Positions 37,932 to 46,929 of a stretch of 64,000 bases of DNA are shown piece after piece. The DNA comes from Salipiger pallidus. GTDB taxonomy: Bacteria > Pseudomonadota > Alphaproteobacteria > Rhodobacterales > Rhodobacteraceae. Every line of letters starts with the position of its first letter. Position 1 is the stretch's first letter. The stretch spans positions 434,001-498,000 of the forward strand of contig NZ_BMJV01000001.1 of the NCBI RefSeq assembly GCF_014643635.1, given 5' to 3'. A program made the position numbers and the translations under genes. A model generated the notes under the pieces. It was not told where the DNA came from. It ran no database searches and saw only the letters and a program-made list of their open reading frames with translations.

Positions 37932-39242
37932 TTGCGAACGCGTCTCGCGATCAGAATGCATGCGCTCATGGAGCGATTTTTTCCGGAACGCAGGCTTTTC
38001 CTGAAATCCGATTCCGACACAAGGTTCATCCGGCTCCGGTCGGAAACCCAGCTTGCCGCCTTCCTTGGCTGCACCGCGCTGGTTGCATGGACCACGGTGG
38101 CCACGTCGATCCTGCTGATGGACAGCATCAGCGCCGGCAACTTCCGCGAACAGGCCAAGCGCGACCAGATCACCTATCAGCGCAGGCTCAATGAACTTTC
38201 CGGCGAACGCGACAGCCGTGCCGCCGAAGCACTGGCCGCTCAGGAACGCTTCAACAGCGCGCTGCAGCAGGTTTCGGCCATGCAGTCGAGGCTGCTCGAC
38301 AGCGAGGCTCGCCGCCGCGAGCTGGAAACCGGCATTGACGTGATCCAGACCACTTTGCGCGACACCATGAAGGAGCGCGAGCAGACCTCGGACCGCCTTG
38401 CCGCTCTGGAAAGTCGCATTGAGGGTGGCGCTGTGCAGGCCGCCGGGGGTGGCGAAGCAGACGCCACACTCGACATGCTGGCAGATGCACTCGCCCGCAC
38501 CGCGGAACAACGCGATCAAGTGGTGGCCGACGCCCGCGACGCGCTTACCCGCGCGGATGACATGGCCACCGAGATCCGCCTCATGGAAGAAGAGAACGAC
38601 CGCATCTTCCGCCAGCTCGAAGAGGCGATGACCGTCTCGGTGAAACCGCTCGACAAGATGTTCGAAGCTGCGGGCATGGACCCCGACAACATCATCAACC
38701 AGGTGCGCCGCGGCTATTCCGGCCAAGGTGGTCCGCTGAACCCGATCACCTTCTCGACCCGCGGTGGCACCGTGTCTTCGGACGCCGAGCGCGCCAACCG
38801 CATCCTGGGAGAGATGGACCGGCTGAACCTCTACCGCATCGCCTCGCAGAAGCTGCCCTTTGCCGTGCCGCTGAAGGATGCCTTCCGCTTCACATCGGGC
38901 TTTGGCCGCCGCTGGGGCCGCCTGCACGCCGGCACCGATTTCGCAGCGCCGCACGGCACCCCGATCTATGCAACCGCAGATGGTGTCGTCACATATGCAG
39001 GCTGGATGTCGGGCTACGGCCGCCTTGTGAAGATCAAGCACGAGTTCGGGATCGAGACACGCTATGCGCACCAGTCCAAAATCCACGTGAAGGTTGGCCA
39101 AAGAGTCTCGCGCGGGGATCGGATCGGTGATATGGGGAATACCGGACGGTCGACCGGAACGCACCTTCATTACGAGGTTCGCGTGGGAGGTGAGGCTGTG
39201 AACCCCATGATCTACATCAAGGCTGCAAACGATGTTTTCTAA
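37932..39242 (+). CDS. M23-family peptidoglycan metallopeptidase
   Basis: A 436-residue envelope protein: short cytoplasmic start (RTRLAIRMHALMERFF), one membrane helix at about residues 40-60, a long coiled coil (~65-220), then a LytM/M23 domain. The zinc ligands are present in HAGTDFAAPHG and in HLHYEVRV. It should cut or bind peptidoglycan in the periplasm. I take the TTG at 37932 as start because GAGGGA precedes it and the sequence matches the family from there; an ATG at 37956 is the alternative. Its end overlaps the bactofilin gene by 11 bases. Confidence 0.88.
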   Translation: MRTRLAIRMHALMERFFPERRLFLKSDSDTRFIRLRSETQLAAFLGCTALVAWTTVATSILLMDSISAGNFREQAKRDQITYQRRLNELSGERDSRAAEALAAQERFNSALQQVSAMQSRLLDSEARRRELETGIDVIQTTLRDTMKEREQTSDRLAALESRIEGGAVQAAGGGEADATLDMLADALARTAEQRDQVVADARDALTRADDMATEIRLMEEENDRIFRQLEEAMTVSVKPLDKMFEAAGMDPDNIINQVRRGYSGQGGPLNPITFSTRGGTVSSDAERANRILGEMDRLNLYRIASQKLPFAVPLKDAFRFTSGFGRRWGRLHAGTDFAAPHGTPIYATADGVVTYAGWMSGYGRLVKIKHEFGIETRYAHQSKIHVKVGQRVSRGDRIGDMGNTGRSTGTHLHYEVRVGGEAVNPMIYIKAANDVF

Positions 39243-39756
39243 AAGCAAAATCAACGAGCCTGGCCCGAAGGCCGAGGACACCTCCGCACCGAAGCCCGCG
39301 GCAGAAGCACCCCGCCAGCCTGCGACCGAGTACAAGCCGTCGACCCCGCCCAAGGCCAAGCCGCCCGCCTCTGTCCTGTCGAGCGACCTGCACATCACCG
39401 GCAACCTCAAGACCACCGGTGACATCCAGGTCGAGGGCACCGTGGAAGGCGACATCCGCGCCCATCTTCTGACCATCGGCGAGACCGCAACCATCAAGGG
39501 TGAAGTGGTCGCCGATGACGTGGTCATCAATGGCCGTATCGTGGGCCGCGTCCGTGGCCTTAAGGTCCGCCTGACCGCGACCGCCCGGGTTGAGGGTGAC
39601 ATTATCCACAAGACCATCGCCATCGAAAGCGGTGCCCATTTCGAAGGCTCCGTGCAGCGCCAGGACGACCCGCTGTCCACCCGCGGCAAGGGCTCGGCAC
39701 CGGCAGCGGCCCCGCAACCGGCCCGCGCCGGATCGGCCAGCGAAGGCGAAGCCTGA
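39232..39756 (+). CDS. bactofilin (polymer-forming cytoskeletal protein)
   Basis: A 174-residue protein whose core (~50-150) is the beta-helical bactofilin domain: LSSDLHITGNLKTTGDIQVEG, GDIRAHLLTIGETATIKGEV and VEGDIIHKTIAIESGAHFEG. Flanking tails are Pro/Ala/Lys-rich and disordered. Bactofilins form filaments that organise cell-wall synthesis. The 11-base overlap with the M23 peptidase gene is the well-known bactofilin-LytM pairing, so the two proteins probably act together in cell-shape control. Confidence 0.92.
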   Translation: MFSKSKINEPGPKAEDTSAPKPAAEAPRQPATEYKPSTPPKAKPPASVLSSDLHITGNLKTTGDIQVEGTVEGDIRAHLLTIGETATIKGEVVADDVVINGRIVGRVRGLKVRLTATARVEGDIIHKTIAIESGAHFEGSVQRQDDPLSTRGKGSAPAAAPQPARAGSASEGEA

Positions 39757-39797
39757 GCGTCTGCCCAAGGGCCTATTCCGCCAAGGATCTGACCAAG

Positions 39798-39825
39798 CGC
39801 CGGGCCGCACAGCCCGGCGTTTTTC
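39798..39825 (+). terminator. terminator of the M23-bactofilin operon
   Basis: The perfect eight-base stem CGCCGGGC / GCCCGGCG with a six-base loop is followed by TTTTTCGTTT, 42 bases after the bactofilin stop. Confidence 0.9.
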
Positions 39826-39893
39826 GTTTCGCTCTCACGTTTCCGTTGTCGCCATGGCAGTGCCGCACTCGGACCTCCGGGCCATACTGCCGG

Positions 39894-39936
39894 ACATGAC
39901 AACGCCGGACCTCCCGGCCCGGCGCTCGTGTCATGT
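39894..39936 (-). terminator. long inverted repeat downstream of the TSUP permease gene
   Basis: The arms ACATGACA (39894-39901) and TGTCATGT (39929-39936) enclose a further GC-rich CGCCGG / CCGGCG pairing. It lies 27 bases beyond the permease stop, so a transcription-end hairpin is likely; there is no strong T run. Confidence 0.4.
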
Positions 39937-39962
39937 CAGTCTCGTGCTACGCGGACGGCGCC

Positions 39963-40787
39963 TCAGCCCATCACAGCCTTGCGAAGCATGTTCAGTGCCA
40001 CGAGGATAAGGAACCCGCCAAAGAAGCGCTTGAGCCGGCTGGCATCCGTTGCATGGGCGATCTTGACCCCCAGCGGCGCGGTCAGCAGGGTCATCACGAT
40101 GATGACGAGGAAGGCGGGAATGTTCACCGCCCCAAGGGTGAACGGCGGACTGGACTCCGGACCGATCTCAACCAGCAGGAACCCCAGCGCCGATGGCAGC
40201 GCAATGGCAAGGCCGAAGCCGGCCGCAGTTGCCACGGCACGGTGGATTGCCACGTTGTGCAGCGTCATGAATGGCACGCCGAAGCTGCCGCCCCCGATGC
40301 CCATGAGCACAGACAATAGCCCCACCACGGGCGAATAGATGTACTGCCGCCCGCCCTTCGGCATCTCCTGCGCCACGCGCCATGCGTTGCTGCCGAAGGC
40401 CATGTAGGCACCGATGAAAAGTCCGACGAACCCGAAGATCGCCTGCAGCGTGCTCGACCGCAGCCCCGCTGCCGCTAGCACGCCGATCAGGGCGCCGATG
40501 ACAATGCCCGGCGCCCACTGCTTCAGGATGGTCCAGTCCACCGCCCCCTTGCGATTGTGGCTCAGGACCGAGCGGATCGAGGTGACGCAGATGGTCGCCA
40601 GCGACGTGGCAAGGCAGACCTGCATAAGCTCCGGGCCGTCATATCCCATCAGCGTGAAGCTGTAGAAGAACGATGGAACAAGCACGATGCCGCCGCCCAC
40701 GCCCAGCAGGCCGGCAAGCACCCCTGCCACGCCGCCGATGACGACGAGGAAGGCGAACAGTTCGAGTATGAGGATTGGATCGGGCAT
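39963..40787 (-). CDS. TSUP-family permease (TauE/SafE)
   Basis: A 274-residue membrane protein with seven to eight spans. It has the TSUP repeats GVLAGLLGVGGGIVLVPSFF and later GIGGGSFGVPFMTL, the glycine-rich signatures of both halves. Family members export sulfite, sulfoacetate or related organic anions; which one here is unknown. It is transcribed after the GntR regulator gene (12 bases apart), so the regulator and permease are probably one unit. Confidence 0.9.
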   Translation of the reverse strand: MPDPILILELFAFLVVIGGVAGVLAGLLGVGGGIVLVPSFFYSFTLMGYDGPELMQVCLATSLATICVTSIRSVLSHNRKGAVDWTILKQWAPGIVIGALIGVLAAAGLRSSTLQAIFGFVGLFIGAYMAFGSNAWRVAQEMPKGGRQYIYSPVVGLLSVLMGIGGGSFGVPFMTLHNVAIHRAVATAAGFGLAIALPSALGFLLVEIGPESSPPFTLGAVNIPAFLVIIVMTLLTAPLGVKIAHATDASRLKRFFGGFLILVALNMLRKAVMG

Positions 40788-40799
40788 GTAGGTCTCCGG

Positions 40800-41492
40800 T
40801 CAGGGCCGCCTGTCTGAAGAGGCGGCGGAAAGCGTCTCGGCCAGCACCAGAAAGGCAGTGGCCACGTGGCTGCGCATGTGTTGGCGGGCAGCCTGTGCAT
40901 CCTTGCCGATGATCGCCTCGGCGATAGCGGCATGTTCAATGTGAGAGGTGGCCATGCGGTCGGCATCGGCCCGGAAGTTGGCATCGCGCCAGCCGAAGGT
41001 CCGCAGGTTCAGATCCTGCAGCGACGCGGCAAGGATATCATTGCGCGCTCCCGTCCGGATCGCCGCGTGGAAGGCGAGGTTGAGAGCCGCATAGCCTTCG
41101 GGGTCCGTGGTGACCTCTCCTTCCTGCAGGAGGGCGGCAAGCTGGCGGCGCTCGATCTCGGACATGCGCAGGGCGGCAAGTGCGGCAATGGCGCCCTCGA
41201 TCTCGCCCGCGGCCTCGAACAGGCGCTCAAGTTCATCCATGCTTTGCTGACGGACCACGAAAGCACGGCGGGTGCCGCGTTCGGCAAGACGCGCCTGCTC
41301 GAGCCGGTGCAGTGCCTCGCGCACCGGTGTTCGGGAGACGCCGAACCGTGCCGCAAGCGGCTGCTCCGACAGGGGCTCGCCGGGCGCGAGGCGCCCAGAG
41401 ACGATCTCCTGCAGCAGGCTGCCAAAGATCTGGTCTGCGGTTCTGTCGGACACGATCTGCGATTCCCCCGTTGATCCGGTGTACCGTTTCAT
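40800..41492 (-). CDS. GntR-family transcriptional regulator (FCD subfamily)
   Basis: About 230 residues with an N-terminal GntR winged helix (SLLQEIVSGRLAPGEPLSEQPLA, then FGVSRTPVREALHRLEQARL) and a helical FCD ligand-binding domain containing the metal-site-like Asp/His pattern (NLAFHAAI, SHIEHAAI, MRSHV). FCD regulators usually sense organic acids. The start at 41492 is chosen over the frame from 41507 because the latter begins inside the palindrome thought to be the operator. It is divergent from the gamma-glutamyltransferase-like gene. Confidence 0.88.
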   Translation of the reverse strand: MKRYTGSTGESQIVSDRTADQIFGSLLQEIVSGRLAPGEPLSEQPLAARFGVSRTPVREALHRLEQARLAERGTRRAFVVRQQSMDELERLFEAAGEIEGAIAALAALRMSEIERRQLAALLQEGEVTTDPEGYAALNLAFHAAIRTGARNDILAASLQDLNLRTFGWRDANFRADADRMATSHIEHAAIAEAIIGKDAQAARQHMRSHVATAFLVLAETLSAASSDRRP

Positions 41493-41497
41493 TGCAT

Positions 41498-41507
41498 ATG
41501 TATACAT
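41498..41507. promoter_or_regulatory. candidate GntR operator
   Basis: ATGTATACAT is a perfect ten-base palindrome immediately upstream of the chosen gntR start, in the gap shared with the divergent gamma-glutamyltransferase-like gene. It fits the TNGTNNNACNA-like consensus known for FadR-subfamily GntR proteins. Confidence 0.6.
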
Positions 41508-41606
41508 GTCAGCTCAACCGGATTCGATGACAACCATTCGGAAGGTGACAGGCAAGGAGATGACGGCGCGGCCCCTGCCACGCTGCCCAAGGGACAGGAC
41601 GACCAC

Positions 41607-43196
41607 ATGCATGATTTCTTCTCGGCGCGCCGCCCCGCGCCGCTGGCCACCACCGCGATGATCGCGACCTCGCATCCGCTGGCGACCTCTGCCGGCCACG
41701 AGATCCTGAGCGCTGGCGGCTCGGCCGTCGATGCGGCCATTGCCGCCGTGGCGGTGCAATGCGTGGTCGACCCCCTGATGACCGGCATCGGCGGCGACTG
41801 CTTCGCGCTCTATGCCCCCAAGGACGGCCCGATCAAGGCGCTGAATGGCTCGGGCCGGGCCCCTGCCGCCGCCACTGTCGAGACTCTGAAGGCCGCCGGG
41901 CTCGGGGACAGCGTCCCGCAGACCAGCCCCCACGCGGTGACAATCCCCGGCGCGATCTCGGCTTGGTGCCGCCTGCATGACGATCACGGCACGCTGCCAC
42001 TGGAACGGCTTTTTGCCCGCGCCATCGCCTACGCGGAAAATGGCTACCCGGTTACCCCGCGCGTTGCCATGGACTGGGCGAAAGAGGCGTCGGTCGTCGA
42101 GGGCGATGCCCATGCAGCCGCCGTCTTCCTGCCAGGAGGCACGCCCCCGAAGGCGGGCGACCGCCATGCCCAACCGCTGGTCGGCGCGCGCCTGCGCGAA
42201 ATCGCTGCGAAGGGTGCGGCAGGCTTCTACGAGGGCGAGACCGCCGCGAAGATGGCCGCGCACCTGCAATCGCTCGGCGGCCTGCACACGCCTGAGGATT
42301 TCCACGCCGGCAAGGACGCCGCCTTCTGGACCGATCCGATCCACGCCGAATATGCCGGGCACGATGTCTATGAATGCCCCCCCAACGGACAGGGCGTGGT
42401 GGCGCTGCTGATCCTGCGCATCCTGTCACGCTTTGACATGGGCGAGGGCCTCTCGGAGGCGGACCGCATCCACCTGCACGCCGAGGCAACCAAGCTGGGC
42501 TACCATCACCGCGACGCGCTTCTGGCGGACCCCGAGCAATGCCCGGCCCTTGTGGAAACACTGCTGTCGGACGAGGTGGTCGATGCCCTCGCCGCGCGTA
42601 TCGACATGACCCGCGCCCTGCCCCCGGCGCTGTGGGACGAACCCGAGCACAAGGACACCATCTACATCTCCGTGGTGGACGCGGAGGGCAACGCGCTCAG
42701 CTTCATCAACTCGATCTTCCACGGCTTCGGCTCGGGTCGGCTCTGCCCCGAGACCGGCGTGCTGTTCCAGTCGCGCGGTGCCGCCTTCCGGCTGATCGAA
42801 GGCCATCCCAATGCAATCGCGCCGGGCAAGCGGCCGCTGCATACGATCATTCCCGGCATCCTCGTCAAGGACGGCGTGCCGGTGATGCCCTTCGGCGTCA
42901 TGGGCGGGCAGTACCAGGCGGCGGGCCACGCGGCCTTCCTGTCGGGGCTGCTGGATCTCGGCCTCGGAGTGCAGGAGGCCATGGACGCCCCGCGCAGCTT
43001 TGCCATTGGTGACGTGCTGCAGATCGAACCGGGCGTGTCCGCCGAGGCGCGCGCCAGCCTCGAGGCTCGGGGCCACAAGCTGGAGGTCCAGACCAGTCCC
43101 ATCGGCGGCAGCCAGGCGGTGCGCATCCACGAGGGCACCGGCTTCCTCGAGGGCGGGAGCGACACGCGTAAGGACGGTATGGCGCTGGGGTTCTAG
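41607..43196 (+). CDS. gamma-glutamyltransferase family protein
   Basis: A 529-residue Ntn-hydrolase of the GGT family. The opening ATSHPLATSAGHEILSAGGSAVDAAIAA and GIGGDCFALYA are typical. The autocleavage threonine is expected in EHKDTIYISVVDAEGNALSF, where the small subunit would begin. The C-terminal FGVMGGQYQAAGHAAFLSGLL fits as well. No signal peptide is seen, so it is probably cytoplasmic, unlike periplasmic glutathione-degrading GGT. Several such cytoplasmic members act on other gamma-glutamyl or amide substrates. It is controlled, by position, by the divergent GntR protein. Confidence 0.9.
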   Translation: MHDFFSARRPAPLATTAMIATSHPLATSAGHEILSAGGSAVDAAIAAVAVQCVVDPLMTGIGGDCFALYAPKDGPIKALNGSGRAPAAATVETLKAAGLGDSVPQTSPHAVTIPGAISAWCRLHDDHGTLPLERLFARAIAYAENGYPVTPRVAMDWAKEASVVEGDAHAAAVFLPGGTPPKAGDRHAQPLVGARLREIAAKGAAGFYEGETAAKMAAHLQSLGGLHTPEDFHAGKDAAFWTDPIHAEYAGHDVYECPPNGQGVVALLILRILSRFDMGEGLSEADRIHLHAEATKLGYHHRDALLADPEQCPALVETLLSDEVVDALAARIDMTRALPPALWDEPEHKDTIYISVVDAEGNALSFINSIFHGFGSGRLCPETGVLFQSRGAAFRLIEGHPNAIAPGKRPLHTIIPGILVKDGVPVMPFGVMGGQYQAAGHAAFLSGLLDLGLGVQEAMDAPRSFAIGDVLQIEPGVSAEARASLEARGHKLEVQTSPIGGSQAVRIHEGTGFLEGGSDTRKDGMALGF

Positions 43197-43225
43197 AGGC
43201 CACGCCAAGGGCCACTGCCTAGGGA

Positions 43226-43258
43226 AAGGGGCGCCGCGAAGGGATCGCGGCGCCCCTT
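43226..43258. terminator. strong hairpin after the gamma-glutamyltransferase-like gene
   Basis: A perfect fourteen-base stem AAGGGGCGCCGCGA / TCGCGGCGCCCCTT around a five-base loop, 30 bases beyond the stop. It could serve both the plus-strand gene and the remnant on the minus strand. Confidence 0.7.
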
Positions 43259-43280
43259 CTGCGTGTTCGCGCCATGGCGC

Positions 43281-43741
43281 TCAGAACATAGTGTTGTCGT
43301 TTATGGCCTTGGCGGGCACCGGCTGCATGCCCTCCAAGAGCTCGACGATGATGCCACCCCCGGCTCGGAAAATGTCGACGATCGTCCGGTCCAGATCGTC
43401 TTCGGCGATTCTGGGATAAACATGCAGCCACAGAAGGCGGCCGCTGCTTGCGCAGCGCTCGATCTCGGAGAACCCATCAGACCTCTCGGCGAAGAAGCTG
43501 GCAGAGTACTTCACGACGGGCTCTTTGCCGTCGGGCAGGTAGGGACTTGGATGTCGCCGTCAGCCATCGCCGAGACCCTGCCCTCATGATCGAGGAAGAT
43601 GCCCTCACGGAATCCGATGACCAGCACGAGGGTCTCGGCCTACTGCGCCGGATCGCGCGGAGCATCATGCGCAATGAGGCGCGACGTGGTGCAGGCCACG
43701 GCAAGAAAGGCCGCAGGCAGGGTGAGCTTGTGGAAGTTCAC
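43281..43741 (-). pseudogene. broken small lipoprotein gene
   Basis: On the minus strand a GTG at 43741 opens NFHKLTLPAAFLAVACTTSRL, a clear lipoprotein signal with lipobox AVAC. After RDPAQ the frame meets a TAG. It continues with TLVLVIGFREGIFLDHEG, and then the coding trace moves to another frame at PYLPDGKEPVVKYSASFFAE, running to a TGA at 43281 after KAINDNTMF. One nonsense and one frameshift lesion are therefore likely. The family is unknown. It lies upstream of nothing on this strand and downstream of lon. Confidence 0.55.
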
Positions 43742-43863
43742 ACGGCGCTCATCCTTCTGGACTGGGGAAAGATGGTTTCTCGCTACCACCCCAAGAAGCA
43801 TCGCGCGTGGTGGCTACCGCGCTGGCGATTGGGGACCTGCCCCCCGGATGCCACCCAAACGTG

Positions 43864-43896
43864 ACAGGGGCGCCGCGATCTGCGCAGCGCCCCTGT
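43864..43896 (-). terminator. hairpin downstream of lon
   Basis: The ten-base stem ACAGGGGCGC (43864-43873) / GCGCCCCTGT (43887-43896) lies 55 bases beyond the lon stop on the minus strand. No long T run is present, so this is a probable rather than certain terminator. Confidence 0.5.
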
Positions 43897-43951
43897 CCGT
43901 TTGAAGACAAATTGTCGTGCGCTCCGGCAAATCTGCCGGGACGCTTCGCGA

Positions 43952-46363
43952 TCAGTGCGTGACCGCGCCCGATCCCTTGTCCTCGCCCTTCGATGCGCGC
44001 AGGGCGGCGGCGGCCTCTTCGGCCTCCTCGTCCCACTCGATCGGCTCCGGCTCGCCCACAAGAGCGATCTTGAGCACTTCGGACACGTGCTTGACCGGGA
44101 TGATTTCCAACCCTTCCTTCACGTTGTCGGGCAGCTCGGCCAGATCCTTTTCGTTCTCTTCGGGAATGAGAACGGTCTTGATCCCGCCTCGCAGCGCCGC
44201 GAGCAGCTTTTCCTTCAGCCCGCCAATGGCGGAGGCGTTGCCGCGCAGCGTGACCTCGCCGGTCATGGCGATGTCCTTGCGCACCGGCAGCCCGGTGAGG
44301 ACCGACACGATGGCCGTGACCATGGCCAGACCCGCAGACGGGCCATCCTTGGGCGTCGCGCCATCAGGCACGTGCACGTGGATGTCCATCTTGTCAAAGC
44401 GCGGTGGCTTGACCCCGATCTGCGGCGCGACGGAGCGCACGTAGGACGACGCCGCCTCGATGCTCTCCTTCATCACGTCGCCGAGCTTGCCGGTGGTCTT
44501 CATCCGGCCCTTGCCGGGCAGTTTGAGCGCCTCGATGTGCAACAGGTCGCCGCCCACGGAGGTGTAGGCCAGACCGGTGACGACACCCACCTGGTTTTCA
44601 TCCTCCGCAAGGCCGTAGCGGAATTTCCGCACCCCGAGGAAATCGTCGATGTTGTCCGAGGTCACGTCCACGTGCTCGGCCTCTTTCTTGACGATCTTGG
44701 TCACGGATTTCCGAGCAAGGCGCGCGATCTCACGCTCAAGGTTCCGAACCCCGGCCTCGCGGGTGTAGTACCGGATGATGTCCGTCAGCGCCCCATCGGT
44801 GACCGAGAATTCGCCCTTCTTCAGACCATGCGCTTTGACCTCTTTATCAAGAAGGTGACGCTTGGCGATCTGGAGCTTCTCGTCCTCGGTGTAGCCCGAC
44901 AGCGGGATGATCTCCATCCGGTCAAGCAGCGGCCCAGGCATGTTGTAGCTGTTCGAGGTCGTCACGAACATCACGTTGCTCAGGTCGTATTCCACCTCGA
45001 GATAGTGGTCCACGAAGGTACCGTTCTGTTCCGGGTCGAGTACTTCAAGCATCGCCGAGGCCGGATCGCCACGGAAGTCCTGCCCCATCTTGTCGATCTC
45101 GTCGAGCAGGATGAGCGGGTTCGTGGTCTTGGCTTTCTTCAGTGCCTGGATGATCTTGCCGGGCATGGAGCCGATGTAGGTCCGGCGATGGCCGCGGATT
45201 TCGGATTCATCGCGCACGCCACCCAGACTGATGCGGATGAACTCACGCCCCGTGGATTTCGCCATGGACTTGCCAAGCGAGGTCTTGCCGACGCCCGGAG
45301 GGCCGACGAGGCAGAGGATCGGGCCCTTCAGCTTCTGGCTGCGCGCCTGAACCGCGAGATACTCGACGATACGCTCCTTTACCTTCTCGAGGCTGTAATG
45401 GTCGTGATCGAGGATCTCCTGCGCCTTGCCGAGGTCCTTCTTCACGCGGGACTTGGTGCCCCACGGGATCGACAGCATCCAGTCGAGATAGTTGCGCACC
45501 ACCGTGGCTTCGGCGGACATGGGGCTCATGTTGCGCAGCTTCTTGAGCTCCGCATCGGCCTTTTCACGCGCTTCCTTGGACAGCTTGGTTGCGTTGATCC
45601 GCTCTTCGAGCTCGGCCACTTCGTTCTGGCCGTCCTCGCCATCGCCGAGTTCCTTCTGAATGGCCTTCATCTGCTCATTCAGATAGTACTCGCGCTGGGT
45701 CTTCTCCATCTGGCTCTTGACGCGGGTCTTGATCTTCTTCTCGACCTGAAGCACCGACAGCTCGCCCTGCATCAGGCCGTAGACCTTCTCGAGCCGCTCG
45801 GAGATCGGCAGCGTTTCCAGCAGATCCTGCTTCTGGTCCACCTCGATGCCGAGGTGCCCCGCCACGAGATCGGCAAGCTTCGCGGGCTCTTCGGTCTCGG
45901 AGACGGCGGAGAGCGCCTCTTCGGGGATGTTCTTCTTGACCTTGGCATACCGCTCGAACTCTTCGGCGACGGTGCGGGTCAGTGCCTCGATGGTCGACGC
46001 ATCACCGGGCATCTCCGAGACATACTCGGCCTTTGCCTCGAAGAAGCTGTCATTCTCGATGTACTCGGTGATCTTCACGCGGCTCTGGCCTTCGACCAGC
46101 ACCTTGACGGTGCCGTCGGGCAGCTTGAGCAGCTGCAGCACGTTGGCGAGAACGCCAGCGCGGTAGATCCCGTCCGAGTCCGGATCGTCGACCGAAGGGT
46201 CGATCTGAGCGGCAAGCAGGATCTGCTTGTCGTCAGCCATCACCTCTTCCAGCGCCTTCACCGATTTTTCGCGCCCCACGAAGAGCGGCACGATCATGTG
46301 GGGGAACACCACGATGTCCCGCAGCGGCAGCACAGGATAGGAGGAGTTGAGAGCCTGTTGCAT
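43952..46363 (-). CDS. lon: ATP-dependent protease Lon
   Basis: An 803-residue AAA+ serine protease that degrades misfolded and regulatory proteins in the cytoplasm. The N-terminal substrate domain opens with [23 protein letters not shown]. Walker A is [12 protein letters not shown], and Walker B is in [12 protein letters not shown]. The catalytic Ser is in [11 protein letters not shown] and the Lys in [12 protein letters not shown]. The ribosome site AAGGA lies six bases before the ATG at 46363 and actually overlaps the alternative ATG at 46369, so 46363 is chosen. Confidence 0.97.
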   Translation of the reverse strand: MQQALNSSYPVLPLRDIVVFPHMIVPLFVGREKSVKALEEVMADDKQILLAAQIDPSVDDPDSDGIYRAGVLANVLQLLKLPDGTVKVLVEGQSRVKITEYIENDSFFEAKAEYVSEMPGDASTIEALTRTVAEEFERYAKVKKNIPEEALSAVSETEEPAKLADLVAGHLGIEVDQKQDLLETLPISERLEKVYGLMQGELSVLQVEKKIKTRVKSQMEKTQREYYLNEQMKAIQKELGDGEDGQNEVAELEERINATKLSKEAREKADAELKKLRNMSPMSAEATVVRNYLDWMLSIPWGTKSRVKKDLGKAQEILDHDHYSLEKVKERIVEYLAVQARSQKLKGPILCLVGPPGVGKTSLGKSMAKSTGREFIRISLGGVRDESEIRGHRRTYIGSMPGKIIQALKKAKTTNPLILLDEIDKMGQDFRGDPASAMLEVLDPEQNGTFVDHYLEVEYDLSNVMFVTTSNSYNMPGPLLDRMEIIPLSGYTEDEKLQIAKRHLLDKEVKAHGLKKGEFSVTDGALTDIIRYYTREAGVRNLEREIARLARKSVTKIVKKEAEHVDVTSDNIDDFLGVRKFRYGLAEDENQVGVVTGLAYTSVGGDLLHIEALKLPGKGRMKTTGKLGDVMKESIEAASSYVRSVAPQIGVKPPRFDKMDIHVHVPDGATPKDGPSAGLAMVTAIVSVLTGLPVRKDIAMTGEVTLRGNASAIGGLKEKLLAALRGGIKTVLIPEENEKDLAELPDNVKEGLEIIPVKHVSEVLKIALVGEPEPIEWDEEAEEAAAALRASKGEDKGSGAVTH

Positions 46364-46544
46364 GTGCATTCCTTCACTTGGCAGGATGGCCCGGCCCCGG
46401 TCTTCCGGCAGCTACCACCATCCCCTTAACTCTTGCTTAATTGGGGCCGCCCCTGCAGCAAATCAACCACGGCCCGGGTGCGCGCCAGAATGACCCTGCA
46501 CGCAGGTGGGCGCAAGCGAACATTCTTCGCTTGGCGTCTCGCAA

Positions 46545-46577
46545 ACGACACAAACCCCGCACGCGGAGCGTGCGGGG
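46545..46577 (-). terminator. terminator of the 57-residue gene
   Basis: The perfect ten-base stem CCCCGCACGC / GCGTGCGGGG with a GGA loop is followed on the minus strand by TTTGTGTCGTTT, 57 bases after the stop. Confidence 0.65.
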
Positions 46578-46633
46578 CAGCGCCATCCGCCCTTGGGGCC
46601 GGCGCATCGGGGCAGTGACGTCGCGGCGCCGGA

Positions 46634-46807
46634 TCAGCTGTCCTTCGATGTCTCCGCCGACTTGGCGGCTGCCTTCATGCGGGCCAAAAGCTCGTCCTTG
46701 GCGGATTTTCCGCCCGTCGCGGCCTTGCCCTTGTTGCTGGCGCCATTGGGGTCGAACCGCGGTGCGTTGCGGCCAAGCTTCGCGCCGCCGGATTTGCTGT
46801 AATCCAT
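46634..46807 (-). CDS. 57-residue basic hydrophilic protein
   Basis: A complete short gene from the ATG at 46807 with AGAGGA nine bases upstream. The product opens MDYSKSGGAKLGRNAPRF, is rich in Lys, Ala, Gly and Ser, and ends in an amphipathic helix (KDELLARMKAAAKSAET). There is no membrane segment. Codon use matches neighbouring genes. Similar short proteins occur in Rhodobacterales, but I know of no function. Confidence 0.65.
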   Translation of the reverse strand: MDYSKSGGAKLGRNAPRFDPNGASNKGKAATGGKSAKDELLARMKAAAKSAETSKDS

Positions 46808-46929
46808 GGGATGTCATCCTCTGAAGAAGGGCGCCCCTGCCGGGCCGCCCTGAAACGATGCTCATGCACCGCCGCGCGGATTCAGGCAAGCATTGCCTGC
46901 ACGGTCCGCGAAAGTTTGAACGAAAGCGC

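Noticed and set aside
43952-46429. Large plus-strand open frame opposite lon
   Set aside because: It is a codon-bias shadow of lon; the translation lacks any domain and has the His/Asp/Leu-rich composition typical of antisense frames in GC-rich genomes.
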